From Pseudomonas versuta (GTDB lineage: Bacteria > Pseudomonadota > Gammaproteobacteria > Pseudomonadales > Pseudomonadaceae): a DNA stretch of 64,000 nt. The notes under the pieces were generated by a model, which saw nothing but the letters and a program-made list of their open reading frames with translations, was not told the origin of the DNA and searched no databases. A program made the position numbers and the translations under genes. How positions within the stretch are numbered: the stretch's first letter is position 1; each line of letters opens with the position of its first letter. Below are positions 18,964 to 27,824 of the stretch, piece by piece. The stretch covers positions 3,052,001 to 3,116,000 of the forward strand of contig NZ_CP012676.1 in the NCBI RefSeq assembly GCF_001294575.1, in the 5' to 3' direction.

Positions 18964-20037
18964 ATGCTGGCGTATATATTCAGGCGACTGCTGCTCATCA
19001 TTCCGACACTGTTCGGGATTTTGCTGATTAATTTCATCATCATCCAGGCGGCTCCGGGTGGGCCGGTTGAACAGATGATTGCCAAACTCGAAGGCTTCGA
19101 TGGCGCCACCAGCCGTATCGCGGGCGGTGGCTCCGAGGTTTCGGTGGCGGGCTCCAACTATCGCGGAGCCCAGGGGCTGGATCCGGCACTGATCCAGGAA
19201 ATCGAAAAGATGTACGGCTTCGACAAGCCCGCCCCTGAACGCCTGTGGATCATGATCAAGAACTACGCCCGACTGGATTTCGGCGAAAGTTTTTTCCGGG
19301 ATGCCAAGGTCATCGACCTGATCAAGGAGAAGATGCCCGTGTCGATCTCGCTGGGACTGTGGAGCACCCTGATCATGTACCTGGTGTCTATCCCGCTGGG
19401 CATTGCCAAGGCCACGCGACACGGTAGCCAGTTCGACGTCTGGACCAGTTCGGCAATCATCGTGGGCTACGCCATTCCCGCCTTTCTGTTTGCCATCCTG
19501 TTGATCGTGGTCTTTGCCGGAGGCAGCTATCTGGACTGGTTTCCGTTACGGGGCCTGACCTCCAACAACTTCGAAGAGCTGAGCCTGGGGGGCAAGATTC
19601 TCGATTACTTCTGGCACCTGGCGTTACCCGTCACGGCACTGGTAATCGGCAACTTCGCAACCATGACCCTGCTGACCAAAAACAGCTTTCTGGATGAAAT
19701 CAACAAACAGTATGTCGTCACCGCCAAGGCAAAAGGCCTGACCAACCACCGCGTGCTCTACGGCCACGTATTCCGCAACGCCATGTTGCTGGTGATTGCC
19801 GGTTTCCCGTCAGCCTTTATCGGGATTTTCTTTACCGGCTCATTGCTGGTCGAGGTGATTTTCTCGCTGGACGGCCTGGGCTTAATGAGCTTTGAAGCGG
19901 CGATCAATCGTGATTACCCGGTAGTCTTCGGCACCCTGTTTATCTTCACTCTGGTCGGGCTGCTGGTAAAACTGATCGGCGACCTCTCATACACCCTGGT
20001 TGATCCGCGCATTGACTTCGAAAGCAGGGAGCATTGA
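18964..20037 (+). CDS. nppB: peptide ABC transporter permease (YejB type)
   Basis: 357 residues. Inner-membrane permease: first helix at about 8-30 ([19 protein letters not shown]), a periplasmic loop of about 100 residues, then five helices. The EAA coupling loop is seen as [23 protein letters not shown], which contacts the ATPase. The start directly follows the stop of the second binding-protein gene. Known also as YejB; it pairs with the next permease. Confidence 0.94.
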   Translation: MLAYIFRRLLLIIPTLFGILLINFIIIQAAPGGPVEQMIAKLEGFDGATSRIAGGGSEVSVAGSNYRGAQGLDPALIQEIEKMYGFDKPAPERLWIMIKNYARLDFGESFFRDAKVIDLIKEKMPVSISLGLWSTLIMYLVSIPLGIAKATRHGSQFDVWTSSAIIVGYAIPAFLFAILLIVVFAGGSYLDWFPLRGLTSNNFEELSLGGKILDYFWHLALPVTALVIGNFATMTLLTKNSFLDEINKQYVVTAKAKGLTNHRVLYGHVFRNAMLLVIAGFPSAFIGIFFTGSLLVEVIFSLDGLGLMSFEAAINRDYPVVFGTLFIFTLVGLLVKLIGDLSYTLVDPRIDFESREH

Positions 20038-20038
20038 G

Positions 20039-21058
20039 ATGAAACTGTCCCCCCTCAATCGAAGACGTTTTGAACGTTTCAAGGCCAACAAGCGTGGCTG
20101 GTGGTCACTGTGGATCTTTCTGCTGCTCTTCGGACTCAGCCTTGGCGCCGAGCTGATCGCCAACGATAAGCCGCTGGTGATCAATTACGACGGTGAGTGG
20201 TATTTCCCGGCACTCAAGCGCTACCCGGAAACGGATTTTGGCGGGGAGTTCCCGCTCGAAGCCAACTACAAGAGCCCCTATATCCGCGAACTGCTGGCCA
20301 AGAAAGACGCCTGGGTATTGTGGCCGCCCATCCCTTACAGCTATCAGAGCATTAACTACGATCTGAAAGTCCCCGCTCCCGCGCCACCCTCCGCCGAAAA
20401 CTGGCTGGGTACCGATGACCAAGGCCGCGATGTGTTGGCCCGGGTGATTTATGGCTTCAGGATTTCGGTGCTGTTCGCCCTGACATTGACCATTTTGAGT
20501 TCGATCATTGGCGTGATCGCCGGGGCACTTCAGGGTTTTTATGGCGGTTGGGTCGACCTCGCCGGTCAGCGTTTTCTTGAAATCTGGTCAGGCTTGCCCG
20601 TGCTGTACCTGCTGATCATTCTTGCCAGTTTCGTACAGCCGAACTTTTGGTGGCTGCTGGGGATCATGTTGCTGTTCTCATGGATGAGCCTGGTCGATGT
20701 GGTGCGCGCCGAATTCCTGCGCGGACGCAACCTGGAATATGTGCGCGCCGCACGGGCTCTGGGTATGCAGGACATGGCAATCATGTACCGCCATATCCTG
20801 CCCAATGCGATGGTTTCGACCATGACCTTCATGCCGTTTATTTTGACTGGCGCCATTGGTACCCTCACCGCGCTGGACTTCCTGGGTTTCGGCCTGCCCC
20901 CGGGCGCGCCGTCACTGGGCGAGCTGGTTGCGCAAGGCAAGTCCAACCTGCAAGCGCCGTGGCTGGGCATCAGTGCCTTCGCCGTGTTGGCCATCATGCT
21001 CAGCCTGCTGGTGTTTATCGGCGAGTCCGCTCGCGATGCTTTCGACCCGAGGAAATGA
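20039..21058 (+). CDS. nppC: peptide ABC transporter permease (YejE type)
   Basis: 339 residues from the ATG at 20039, one base after the previous stop codon. The OppC-like layout is seen: N-terminal helix (WWSLWIFLLLFGLSLGAELIA), a periplasmic region of about 90 residues with NWLGTDDQGRDVLARVIYG, and five more helices. The EAA loop reads VRAARALGMQDMAIMYRHIL. It forms the heterodimeric channel with NppB. Confidence 0.94.
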   Translation: MKLSPLNRRRFERFKANKRGWWSLWIFLLLFGLSLGAELIANDKPLVINYDGEWYFPALKRYPETDFGGEFPLEANYKSPYIRELLAKKDAWVLWPPIPYSYQSINYDLKVPAPAPPSAENWLGTDDQGRDVLARVIYGFRISVLFALTLTILSSIIGVIAGALQGFYGGWVDLAGQRFLEIWSGLPVLYLLIILASFVQPNFWWLLGIMLLFSWMSLVDVVRAEFLRGRNLEYVRAARALGMQDMAIMYRHILPNAMVSTMTFMPFILTGAIGTLTALDFLGFGLPPGAPSLGELVAQGKSNLQAPWLGISAFAVLAIMLSLLVFIGESARDAFDPRK

Positions 21059-21059
21059 G

Positions 21060-22670
21060 ATGACGCAGAAAAATCTGATTGAAGTGCGTGATCTCTCCGT
21101 AGAGTTTGTAAGCGGGGAACAACCCCATCGTGTGGTGCAAGGCATCAGTTTCGACATCAAACGCGGCGAAACCCTGGCACTGGTAGGTGAAAGCGGCTCG
21201 GGGAAATCAGTTACCGCGCACTCGATTTTGCGACTGTTGCCCTACCCGCTGGCACGTCATCCCACGGGCAGCATCGTCTATGCCGGAGAGGATCTGCTGA
21301 CTCTGCCGGAGAAAAAGCTGAGGCATATTCGTGGCAATCGCATTGCCATGATTTTCCAGGAGCCCATGACATCGCTGAACCCGTTGCACTGCATTGAAAA
21401 GCAAATCAATGAAGTGCTCGGCATTCACAAAGGACTAACCGGCAAGGCGGCCACACAGCGCACTCTGGAGCTGCTGGAGCTGGTTGGCATACCGGAGCCC
21501 CGCAAGCGTTTAAAAGCGCTGCCACATGAGCTGTCAGGGGGCCAGCGTCAGCGCGTGATGATCGCCATGGCCCTGGCGAACGAACCCGAACTCTTGATCG
21601 CAGACGAACCCACTACGGCACTGGACGTTACGGTGCAGTTGAAAATTCTGGAATTACTGAAGGAATTGCAGGCACGCCTGGGGATGGCGTTGCTCCTGAT
21701 CAGTCACGATTTGAACCTGGTTCGACGAATTGCGCATCGGGTATGTGTCATGCAGCAAGGTTTAATCGTCGAACAGGCATCGTGTGAACAGTTGTTTCGT
21801 TCACCACAGCATCCGTACACCCGGGAATTGCTTAGTGCAGAGCCCAGCGGAGACCCTGCCAGGACAATCGCAGGGCCGCCATTGCTGGCAGTCGAGGACC
21901 TGAAAGTCTGGTTCCCGATCAAAAAGGGCCTGCTGCGCAAGACAGTTGATTACGTCAAAGCGGTCGACGGCATAAACTTCAGCCTGCTACAGGGACAGAC
22001 CCTGGGCATTGTGGGAGAGAGCGGATCGGGCAAGTCGACACTGGGCCTGGCGATTTTGCGTCTGATTGCCAGCCAGGGTTTGATTCGTTTCGAAGACAAA
22101 CGGCTAGACTGTCTGTCTCGTCAGGAAATCCGACCGCTGAGACGGGAAATGCAGGTGGTGTTCCAGGACCCGTTCGGCAGTCTCAGCCCACGCATGAGCG
22201 TCAGCGAGATTGTCGGTGAAGGTTTGCGCATTCACCGTATGGGCACCGCTGCAGAGCAGGAAATCGCAATTATTGAAGCCTTGCGAGAAGTAGGTCTGGA
22301 TCCGGAAACCCGGCACCGCTACCCTCACGAGTTTTCAGGCGGGCAACGGCAACGGATCGCCATTGCCCGGGCACTGGTTTTAAAACCGGCGTTGATTCTG
22401 CTGGACGAGCCAACCTCCGCGTTGGACCGCACTGTACAACGTCAAGTAGTTGAGCTGCTGCGCTCACTGCAAGCCAAGTACAACCTGACGTATTTGTTTA
22501 TCAGCCATGACCTGGCTGTCGTCAAAGCGCTTAGCCACCAACTGATGGTGGTCAAGCATGGCCAAGTGGTCGAACAGGGTGATGCGCAAAGTATCTTTGC
22601 CTCACCGCAACATCCATATACACAGCAGCTGCTGGAAGCCGCCTTTTTGGCGCCAGTGGCTGTCGATTAA
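21060..22670 (+). CDS. nppD: peptide ABC transporter ATP-binding protein, two ABC domains (YejF type)
   Basis: 536 residues, two fused ATPase domains. Each has a Walker A (GESGSGKS, about residues 45 and 323), ABC signature (LSGGQRQRV and FSGGQRQRI) and Walker B ([12 protein letters not shown] and [12 protein letters not shown]). This fusion is characteristic of YejF. The ATG at 21060 overlaps the preceding stop codon; upstream open frame is not coding. fabI begins 19 bp after its stop, so read-through into fabI is possible, although fabI has its own strong ribosome-binding site. Confidence 0.94.
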   Translation: MTQKNLIEVRDLSVEFVSGEQPHRVVQGISFDIKRGETLALVGESGSGKSVTAHSILRLLPYPLARHPTGSIVYAGEDLLTLPEKKLRHIRGNRIAMIFQEPMTSLNPLHCIEKQINEVLGIHKGLTGKAATQRTLELLELVGIPEPRKRLKALPHELSGGQRQRVMIAMALANEPELLIADEPTTALDVTVQLKILELLKELQARLGMALLLISHDLNLVRRIAHRVCVMQQGLIVEQASCEQLFRSPQHPYTRELLSAEPSGDPARTIAGPPLLAVEDLKVWFPIKKGLLRKTVDYVKAVDGINFSLLQGQTLGIVGESGSGKSTLGLAILRLIASQGLIRFEDKRLDCLSRQEIRPLRREMQVVFQDPFGSLSPRMSVSEIVGEGLRIHRMGTAAEQEIAIIEALREVGLDPETRHRYPHEFSGGQRQRIAIARALVLKPALILLDEPTSALDRTVQRQVVELLRSLQAKYNLTYLFISHDLAVVKALSHQLMVVKHGQVVEQGDAQSIFASPQHPYTQQLLEAAFLAPVAVD

Positions 22671-22689
22671 CCTGATAGAGGAACAACAC

Positions 22690-23484
22690 ATGGGTTTTCT
22701 CGCCGGTAAGCGCGTCCTGATCGTCGGTGTCGCTAGCAAATTGTCCATCGCTTCTGGCATTGCTGCCGCCATGCACCGTGAAGGCGCTGAACTTGCTTTC
22801 ACTTATCAGAACGAAAAGCTTAAAGGCCGCGTTGAAGAGTTCGCTGCAGGCTGGGGCTCCAACCCTGAACTGTGCTTCCCTTGCGACGTTGCCAGCGATG
22901 AAGAAATCGCCAAGGTCTTCGAAGATCTGAGCAAAAAATGGGATGGTCTGGACTGCATCGTTCACTCCGTTGGCTTCGCACCTGGCGATCAGCTGGATGG
23001 CGACTTCACAGACGCGACGACTCGTGAAGGCTTCCGCATCGCTCACGACATCAGCGCCTACAGCTTCGTGGCTCTGGCCAAGGCTGGCCGTCCAATGATG
23101 AAAGGCCGCAATGGCAGCCTGCTGACCCTGTCCTACCTGGGCGCAGAGCGCACCATGCCCAACTACAACGTGATGGGCATGGCCAAGGCCAGCCTGGAAG
23201 CGGGTGTACGTTACCTGGCAGGCAGCCTGGGCCCGGAAGGTACTCGCGTTAACTGCGTATCGGCCGGCCCGATTCGTACCCTGGCTGCATCGGGTATCAA
23301 GAACTTCCGCAAAATGCTGGCGGCCAACGAAGCGCAGACTCCTCTGCGTCGTAACGTGACCATTGACGAAGTCGGCAATGCCGGCGCGTTCCTGTGCTCT
23401 GATCTGGCATCGGGCATCAGCGGCGAAATCATGTACGTAGACGGCGGTTTCAACACCACCGCAATGGGCAGCCTCGAAGAGTAA
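22690..23484 (+). CDS. fabI: enoyl-[acyl-carrier-protein] reductase (NADH)
   Basis: 264 residues, normal for FabI. It reduces trans-2-enoyl-ACP in the last step of each fatty acid elongation cycle. The nucleotide-binding start is [17 protein letters not shown]; the active site has Y149 (SYLGAER), Y159 and K166 (YNVMGMAK, the Y-x6-K pair). This is the target of triclosan. The start at 22690 follows GAGGAAC. The codon use is strongly biased to highly expressed codons, as expected for an essential housekeeping gene. A terminator follows. Confidence 0.97.
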   Translation: MGFLAGKRVLIVGVASKLSIASGIAAAMHREGAELAFTYQNEKLKGRVEEFAAGWGSNPELCFPCDVASDEEIAKVFEDLSKKWDGLDCIVHSVGFAPGDQLDGDFTDATTREGFRIAHDISAYSFVALAKAGRPMMKGRNGSLLTLSYLGAERTMPNYNVMGMAKASLEAGVRYLAGSLGPEGTRVNCVSAGPIRTLAASGIKNFRKMLAANEAQTPLRRNVTIDEVGNAGAFLCSDLASGISGEIMYVDGGFNTTAMGSLEE

Positions 23485-23509
23485 CTTCTTCGCAGCAGCA
23501 ACATTCCAG

Positions 23510-23545
23510 AACGCCCGGTGCATTGATTGCATCGGGCGTTTTGCG
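23510..23545 (+). terminator. terminator of fabI
   Basis: AACGCCCGGTGCA at 23510-23522 pairs with TGCATCGGGCGTT at 23528-23540 (one unpaired-base offset), followed by TTGCG after a short T run. It separates fabI from the P450 gene, so the latter needs its own promoter. Confidence 0.8.
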
Positions 23546-23717
23546 TTGCGGGCTTTAAAAGCGTGATTTCGGGACGGGCACCCGGGACCAGCACCCTGGC
23601 GGAACGAGGGGACTGCAAATGACTGCGCGCGTGCAACATTCATACTTCGCTCCTGAGCGAATCATCGGCCAGGAGGATGGGGGAAAGTAAACATTCTTAG
23701 TGAAAAGGACGCTCTGA

Positions 23718-24875
23718 ATGACACCCTTCGAGGCTGTAACGCACGCCGCCCCCTATACCTGTTATGCGCAACTGAGACACCAGGCAGACGTGTACTTCGA
23801 CACCCGTCTGGAATGCTGGGTCGCAAGCGGAGCAACTGTCATACAGGCCATGCTGCAACATCCAGATTTATTGGTACGCCCCTGCCATGAACCCGTCCCA
23901 CCATTGATAGCTCAAACAGCTGCCGGCCAGGTTTTTGGCAACTTGATGCGTATGAACGAAGGGCAGCGCCATCAGTGCCCCAGAGCGGCTATCGAGCCGG
24001 TACTGGCAGCAGTGCCACCAGCAGAAATCGCAGCATTGGTTGCACAACTGGTCAAGACAGACTGCTCTGCCAATAGCCTGAACGCGCTCATGTTCACGTT
24101 GCCGGTTTCCGTGCTTTGCAGGTTGATGGGCTTTGGTGCGCAGCAGCTACCCACTGTTGCCGCTTTGACACGTGATTTCGTCGCGTGCCTCTCCCCTTTG
24201 AGCAATGAATTGCAGCTGCGCAATGCTGATATTGCTGCAACCCGGCTGAGTCAGATGTTTAACCACCTTTTGAAGGATGAATACGCCCCCGGCGCTTTGC
24301 TCAACGCTATTTGCTCAGGTGCACGATCGGGTACGCAGGAAGACCATGACGTATTGATCGCGAATTTGATCGGTTTGTTATCACAGACCTGCGAAGCCAC
24401 CGCGGGACTGATCGGCAACACGCTGGTAGCTCTGCAACAAGACCCGGAGTTACTTGAAAAAGTCAGCCGAACCCCCGCACTCATACCCGAGTTGGTTACC
24501 GAGGTATCGCGCTTAGACCCATCGGTCCAGAACACACGGCGCTTTGTTGCCAAATCCTGCGTGATCGGCAATTGCACTTTAAAGGCAGGTGATCGGGTTT
24601 TGTTGCTGCTGGCATCTGCCAACAGAGACCCGGATATCAATCCAGATCCCGACTGCTTGTTGCTCAAGCGGTCTCAGCGCCAGAGCTTCAGTTTCGGGCT
24701 CGGTAGGCATCAGTGCCCAGGCCAGCAATTGGCACTGGTGATCACCTCTGAAACCATTGGCGCGTTACTTAAACGACAGGACTCGTCCTCAATCCGCACT
24801 TTGCAATGGCGCTATCTCTCATCAATCAATGGCCGGATCCCCCGATTTGGCCGGTGGCCGGAGATTGCGCAATGA
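23718..24875 (+). CDS. cytochrome P450, atypical I-helix
   Basis: 385 residues, within the range of soluble bacterial P450s. The haem loop FGLGRHQCPG (F326 to G335, thiolate ligand C333) and the K-helix EVSR (E262, R265) are intact. The I-helix, however, reads SQTCEATAG at 222-230: where most P450s have A/G-G-x-D/E-T-T, this one has Q-T-C-E-A-T, so the alanine-glycine pair and the proton-relay threonine (T252 in P450cam) are replaced, Ala227 standing at that position. Peroxygenase-like or otherwise non-standard chemistry, or a different proton path, is possible. No ferredoxin gene adjoins. The next gene overlaps its stop codon. It interrupts the fabI-ppiD pair that is contiguous in P. aeruginosa. 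Substrate unknown. Confidence 0.9.
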   Translation: MTPFEAVTHAAPYTCYAQLRHQADVYFDTRLECWVASGATVIQAMLQHPDLLVRPCHEPVPPLIAQTAAGQVFGNLMRMNEGQRHQCPRAAIEPVLAAVPPAEIAALVAQLVKTDCSANSLNALMFTLPVSVLCRLMGFGAQQLPTVAALTRDFVACLSPLSNELQLRNADIAATRLSQMFNHLLKDEYAPGALLNAICSGARSGTQEDHDVLIANLIGLLSQTCEATAGLIGNTLVALQQDPELLEKVSRTPALIPELVTEVSRLDPSVQNTRRFVAKSCVIGNCTLKAGDRVLLLLASANRDPDINPDPDCLLLKRSQRQSFSFGLGRHQCPGQQLALVITSETIGALLKRQDSSSIRTLQWRYLSSINGRIPRFGRWPEIAQ

Positions 24876-25216
24876 TTGCTGTTATTTTTGAGGCCAGGCC
24901 GCACACCGATCAATTGCAGCGTTATTTCGATCTTGCTGCCGAACTCAGGCCATTGCTCGCTGAACTGGAGGGCTTCATTTCCATCGAGCGCTTCCAGAGC
25001 CTCAGCGAGCCTGGAAAGGTGCTGTCATTGTCATTCTGGCGCGACGAAGAAGCCATACAGCGCTGGCGCCGACTGGAAGAGCATCGTCAGGCCCAGTCTG
25101 AAGGGCGCGCCCAGGTCTTCGAAGACTATCGCTTGCGCATCGCCCATGTACTGCGTGACTACTCCCTCACTGAGCGCTCTGAGGCCCCGGCTGATAGCCG
25201 AAAAGCACACTCGTAA
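24872..25216 (+). CDS. antibiotic biosynthesis monooxygenase (ABM) fold protein
   Basis: 114 residues. A dimeric alpha/beta-barrel (ABM) domain: MIAVIFEARPHTDQLQRYFD, then LEGFISIERFQSL and LSLSFWRDEEAIQRWR, the latter a very common ABM motif. The C-terminal third (about 75-114) is helical and polar. The ATG at 24872 overlaps the TGA of the P450 gene (ATGA) with GGAG before it, so the two proteins are translationally coupled and likely work together. ABM proteins include cofactor-free oxygenases of aromatic compounds and haem-degrading enzymes; the activity here is unknown. Confidence 0.85.
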   Translation: MIAVIFEARPHTDQLQRYFDLAAELRPLLAELEGFISIERFQSLSEPGKVLSLSFWRDEEAIQRWRRLEEHRQAQSEGRAQVFEDYRLRIAHVLRDYSLTERSEAPADSRKAHS

Positions 25217-25250
25217 CGGCAGGGATTGTGTTGTTTGTATTACCGCAATA

Positions 25251-25279
25251 AAAAAGGCCGCTCAATGAGCGGCCTTTTT
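25251..25279. terminator. bidirectional terminator between the ABM gene and ppiD
   Basis: AAAAAGGCCGCTC at 25251-25263 and its complement at 25267-25279 with a 3-nt loop. A-run on the left and T-run on the right make it effective on both strands, ending the P450 operon and ppiD. Confidence 0.93.
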
Positions 25280-25301
25280 CTAGATGCGAGTAATCTAACG
25301 C

Positions 25302-27173
25302 TTAGTAGCGCTCGACCTTCGCTTCGTTTTGCAACTGCTTGCGATAAGCTTCGAAGTCTTGCTGGCCAACACGCGAAGCGAGGAAGCGACGATACGACGC
25401 CTTCTCTTCATCTGTCGGCTTGGCAGCATCGTTCACGCCATTCAAGCGCAGTACGACAACAGTGCCATCGGCCAGGGTCACGCTACCAAAAGTCGGCTTG
25501 TCCTTGGACACAGGCTTGGGCAAGCGGAATACGGCTTGCAGCACGGCAGGATCAATACCTTCCTGACCGCGGGCAACAGCCTCCTCAACCTTCCACGACA
25601 GACCATCGATTGGCTGATTCAACGGCAACTTGCCATCGCGCAGCCCTTTGATGATGTCTTCAGCCTTGGTTTTAGCAGCAGCACTGGCGTGCTCTTTAAC
25701 CAATTGCGCACGAATGCTTGAGGCAACGGCTTCCAGAGGCAACTGCTCAGGCTTGAGGTGCTCCTTGACGCGCAACACAACCACCGTTTCCGGATCGAGC
25801 TCGATGGCAGTGCTGTTGGCCCCTTCATCCATCACTTCAGTGCTGAACGCAGCCTGGATCACGGCACGGTTGGCAGCAATACCTTCGCCACCCTGACGAC
25901 CAAACGGTGCAGATGTGTGCACAGTCAGTTTCAGTTCTTGAGCTGGCTGAACCAGGTCGGATGCTTCGAAGGCAGAGTCTTCCAGCTGCTTGGTTGCATC
26001 AACAAAGCGGCGCTCAACCTGTTGGGTTTTCAGGTCATGCGTCAGCTTGCCTTTCAAGCTGGCGAAACTTGGCACTTCAGGAGCCTCTACGCCCAGCAGC
26101 TTGATCAGGTGGTAGCCAAAGCTGGTGCGAACCGGCTCCGACACCTGATCTTTTTTCAGTGCGTAAAGTGCTGTTTCAAACACAGGGTCGTAAACACCCG
26201 GACCTGCGAAACCCAAATCACCACCATTGGTAGCCGAGCCTGGATCCTGGGAGAACTCTTTGGCCAATGCTTCGAAGCTTTCACCCTTGGCCAGACGCTG
26301 CTGGATCTCGGCAATCCTGGCTTTGGCCTGCTCATCGCTGACCTTGTCGTTCACTTCAATCAGGATGTGCGACGCCCGGCGCTGCTCTGCCAGGTTGGCG
26401 GTTTCTTTCTGATAAAGAGCTTGCAGCTCATCATCCTTCACAGCCACCTGATCAAAGAACGAAGATTTCTTCAACTCGATGTAGTCGATCACGACCTGAT
26501 CGGGAGTCATGAATTCTTTGGCATGCTCGTCGTAGTAGGCCTTGATTTCGTCATCGCTCACTTTCACCGCAGCCGGATCGGCCTTGATATTCAGAGAAGC
26601 GAAATCACGGGTTTGTTTTTCGAGACGGGCAAACGCATTAACTTGCTCATCGGTCACGAAACCACTGCCCGCCAAACCGGCACGCAACTGACCAATCAGC
26701 ATTTCCTGGCCCAGCATGTCACGGAATTGCAGACGACCGTAACCCAGCTGGCGGATCACCTGATCGAAACGCTCAGCGCTGAACTGGCCATTTTCCTGAA
26801 ACTCAGGCGTCTGCAGAATGACTTGGTCCAAAGCGGCTTCAGAGAAAGAGAACTTCGCCTGATTAGCGCCCTGTAGCAATAATTTGCGATCGATCAGCCC
26901 TTTCAGTGCTGCTTCACGCAGCATTTTCTCATCCAGCAAAGAGGCATCAAAATCTTTGCCGAGCTGTTGCATCAGTTGACGACGTTGCATGTCAACAGCT
27001 TGGCTGAGCTCGACTTGAGTGATTTCTTCACCGTTGACCTTGGCCGCATCCTGGCTGGTAGAGGTGGCTTTAAAAATAGCATCGAAACCGGTCAACGCCA
27101 TTAACGCGACGATGACACCGATGATGGTCTTGGCAATCCAGCCTTGTGAATTGTCCCTGATATTTTGCAGCAT
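25302..27173 (-). CDS. ppiD: periplasmic folding chaperone / peptidyl-prolyl isomerase D
   Basis: 623 residues; E. coli PpiD has 623. A single N-terminal transmembrane anchor (TIIGVIVALMALTGFDAIF, about 16-34) leaves the rest in the periplasm: a SurA-like N-terminal chaperone domain, a parvulin-type PPIase domain (about 265-360; RRASHILIEVNDKV, GGDLGFAGPGVYDPVF) and a C-terminal chaperone region. It assists outer-membrane and secreted protein folding at the Sec translocon. I choose the ATG at 27173 with GGGGGAAG before it. It is the last of a set of quality-control genes read from the same strand. Confidence 0.95.
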   Translation of the reverse strand: MLQNIRDNSQGWIAKTIIGVIVALMALTGFDAIFKATSTSQDAAKVNGEEITQVELSQAVDMQRRQLMQQLGKDFDASLLDEKMLREAALKGLIDRKLLLQGANQAKFSFSEAALDQVILQTPEFQENGQFSAERFDQVIRQLGYGRLQFRDMLGQEMLIGQLRAGLAGSGFVTDEQVNAFARLEKQTRDFASLNIKADPAAVKVSDDEIKAYYDEHAKEFMTPDQVVIDYIELKKSSFFDQVAVKDDELQALYQKETANLAEQRRASHILIEVNDKVSDEQAKARIAEIQQRLAKGESFEALAKEFSQDPGSATNGGDLGFAGPGVYDPVFETALYALKKDQVSEPVRTSFGYHLIKLLGVEAPEVPSFASLKGKLTHDLKTQQVERRFVDATKQLEDSAFEASDLVQPAQELKLTVHTSAPFGRQGGEGIAANRAVIQAAFSTEVMDEGANSTAIELDPETVVVLRVKEHLKPEQLPLEAVASSIRAQLVKEHASAAAKTKAEDIIKGLRDGKLPLNQPIDGLSWKVEEAVARGQEGIDPAVLQAVFRLPKPVSKDKPTFGSVTLADGTVVVLRLNGVNDAAKPTDEEKASYRRFLASRVGQQDFEAYRKQLQNEAKVERY

Positions 27174-27239
27174 GCTTCCCCCAGAAACGGTCTTGCATAA
27201 TGAGCAACCGTGGAGCGTGGGTAGAGTCCGGATAGAAGA

Positions 27240-27263
27240 AAGGCGCATCCGAGGATGCGCCTT
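27240..27263 (-). terminator. terminator 3' of hupB and the tRNA-like sequence
   Basis: AAGGCGCATCC at 27240-27250 and its complement GGATGCGCCTT at 27253-27263, loop of 2 nt, followed on the minus strand by TTCTT. It begins 8 nt beyond the 3' CCA of the tRNA-like sequence. No other terminator is visible between it and the hupB stop codon, so it probably ends a hupB-tRNA-like transcript. Confidence 0.8.
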
Positions 27264-27271
27264 CTCGTAAC

Positions 27272-27348
27272 TGGCGGAGCGGACCGGGCTCGAACCCGCG
27301 ACCCCCGGCGTAACACGTCGATGAAACCACCGACGGCACTACCGCTCC
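27272..27348 (-). pseudogene. degenerate tRNA-Asp relative with GUU anticodon
   Basis: A 77-nt sequence aligns without gaps to the usual Pseudomonas tRNA-Asp: the acceptor GGAGCGG/CCGCTCC stem is perfect, the discriminator G and encoded CCA are present, and the T-loop TTCGAGC is intact. But the D-stem is broken (GTGC against TTTC), the anticodon stem has an A-C mismatch (TCGAC against GCCGG) and the T-stem a G-G mismatch. The anticodon triplet reads GTT (Asn codons) instead of GTC, inside the loop GTGTTAC. It lies 53 bp after hupB and directly before a terminator. Probably a decayed tRNA gene; a functional non-translational RNA is the alternative. Confidence 0.7.
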
Positions 27349-27401
27349 GCTGCCAAGCCTGGCGTGCGCCTGACCCGGTTGGGTAAATGTGTTACAAAAA
27401 C

Positions 27402-27674
27402 TTAGTTAACCGCTTCTTTCAGCGCTTTACCGGCTTTGAAGCCTGGTTTTTTAGCAGCAGGAATTTCCAGCGTTTTACCAGTCTGCGGGTTACGACCAGT
27501 GCGAGCCGGGCGATCAGTCACAGAGAAAGTACCAAAACCAACCAGTACCACAGAGTCGCCAGCCTTAAGAGCGCCAGTGACGGATTCGATTACTGCGTCC
27601 AGCGCACGGCCAGCTGCAGCTTTCGGGATATCAGCAGATGCAGCGATAGCATCAATCAGTTCCGACTTGTTCAC
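27402..27674 (-). CDS. hupB: DNA-binding protein HU-beta
   Basis: 90 residues, the exact length of HU-beta. It begins [21 protein letters not shown] and carries the beta-arm with the DNA-intercalating proline region [20 protein letters not shown]. As a dimer it bends and compacts DNA in the nucleoid. Its order relative to lon and ppiD is conserved. A strong promoter is visible upstream (27772-27800). Confidence 0.98.
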   Translation of the reverse strand: MNKSELIDAIAASADIPKAAAGRALDAVIESVTGALKAGDSVVLVGFGTFSVTDRPARTGRNPQTGKTLEIPAAKKPGFKAGKALKEAVN

Positions 27675-27771
27675 TCTAAGTCCCCTTATATCTATCTGAG
27701 TATGTTTCTAAAGTTTTTTTGGTAAAAAGCAAAACGACTGCTGAAGCACTTACGGACACTTATAGAGCCGC

Positions 27772-27800
27772 TTTATAACAAGGGCTCTAAAAAGCGTCAA
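27772..27800 (-). promoter_or_regulatory. sigma-70 promoter of hupB
   Basis: On the minus strand TTGACG (27795-27800) and TATAAA (27772-27777) are separated by exactly 17 bp. The predicted transcript starts near 27765, about 90 nt before the hupB ATG. The hexamers are near consensus, suiting an abundant protein. Confidence 0.75.
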
Positions 27801-27824
27801 GAAAGCACGTCAGGCAAATCCGTA

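Noticed and set aside
22552..23643. 363-codon frame antisense to fabI
   Set aside because: Same effect: fabI is highly biased and certain; the antisense product shows no family features and would extend across the fabI terminator.
23619..23690. 23-codon frame before the P450 gene (starts MTARVQHSYF) with a GAGGGG upstream
   Set aside because: It could be a small leader gene, but no codon run, alternative stems or terminator follow it, and nothing else supports translation.
27272..27348. Functional tRNA-Asn (GTT)
   Set aside because: The triplet is GTT, but the body is that of tRNA-Asp, and D, anticodon and T stems are each mismatched, so I do not call a working tRNA-Asn.
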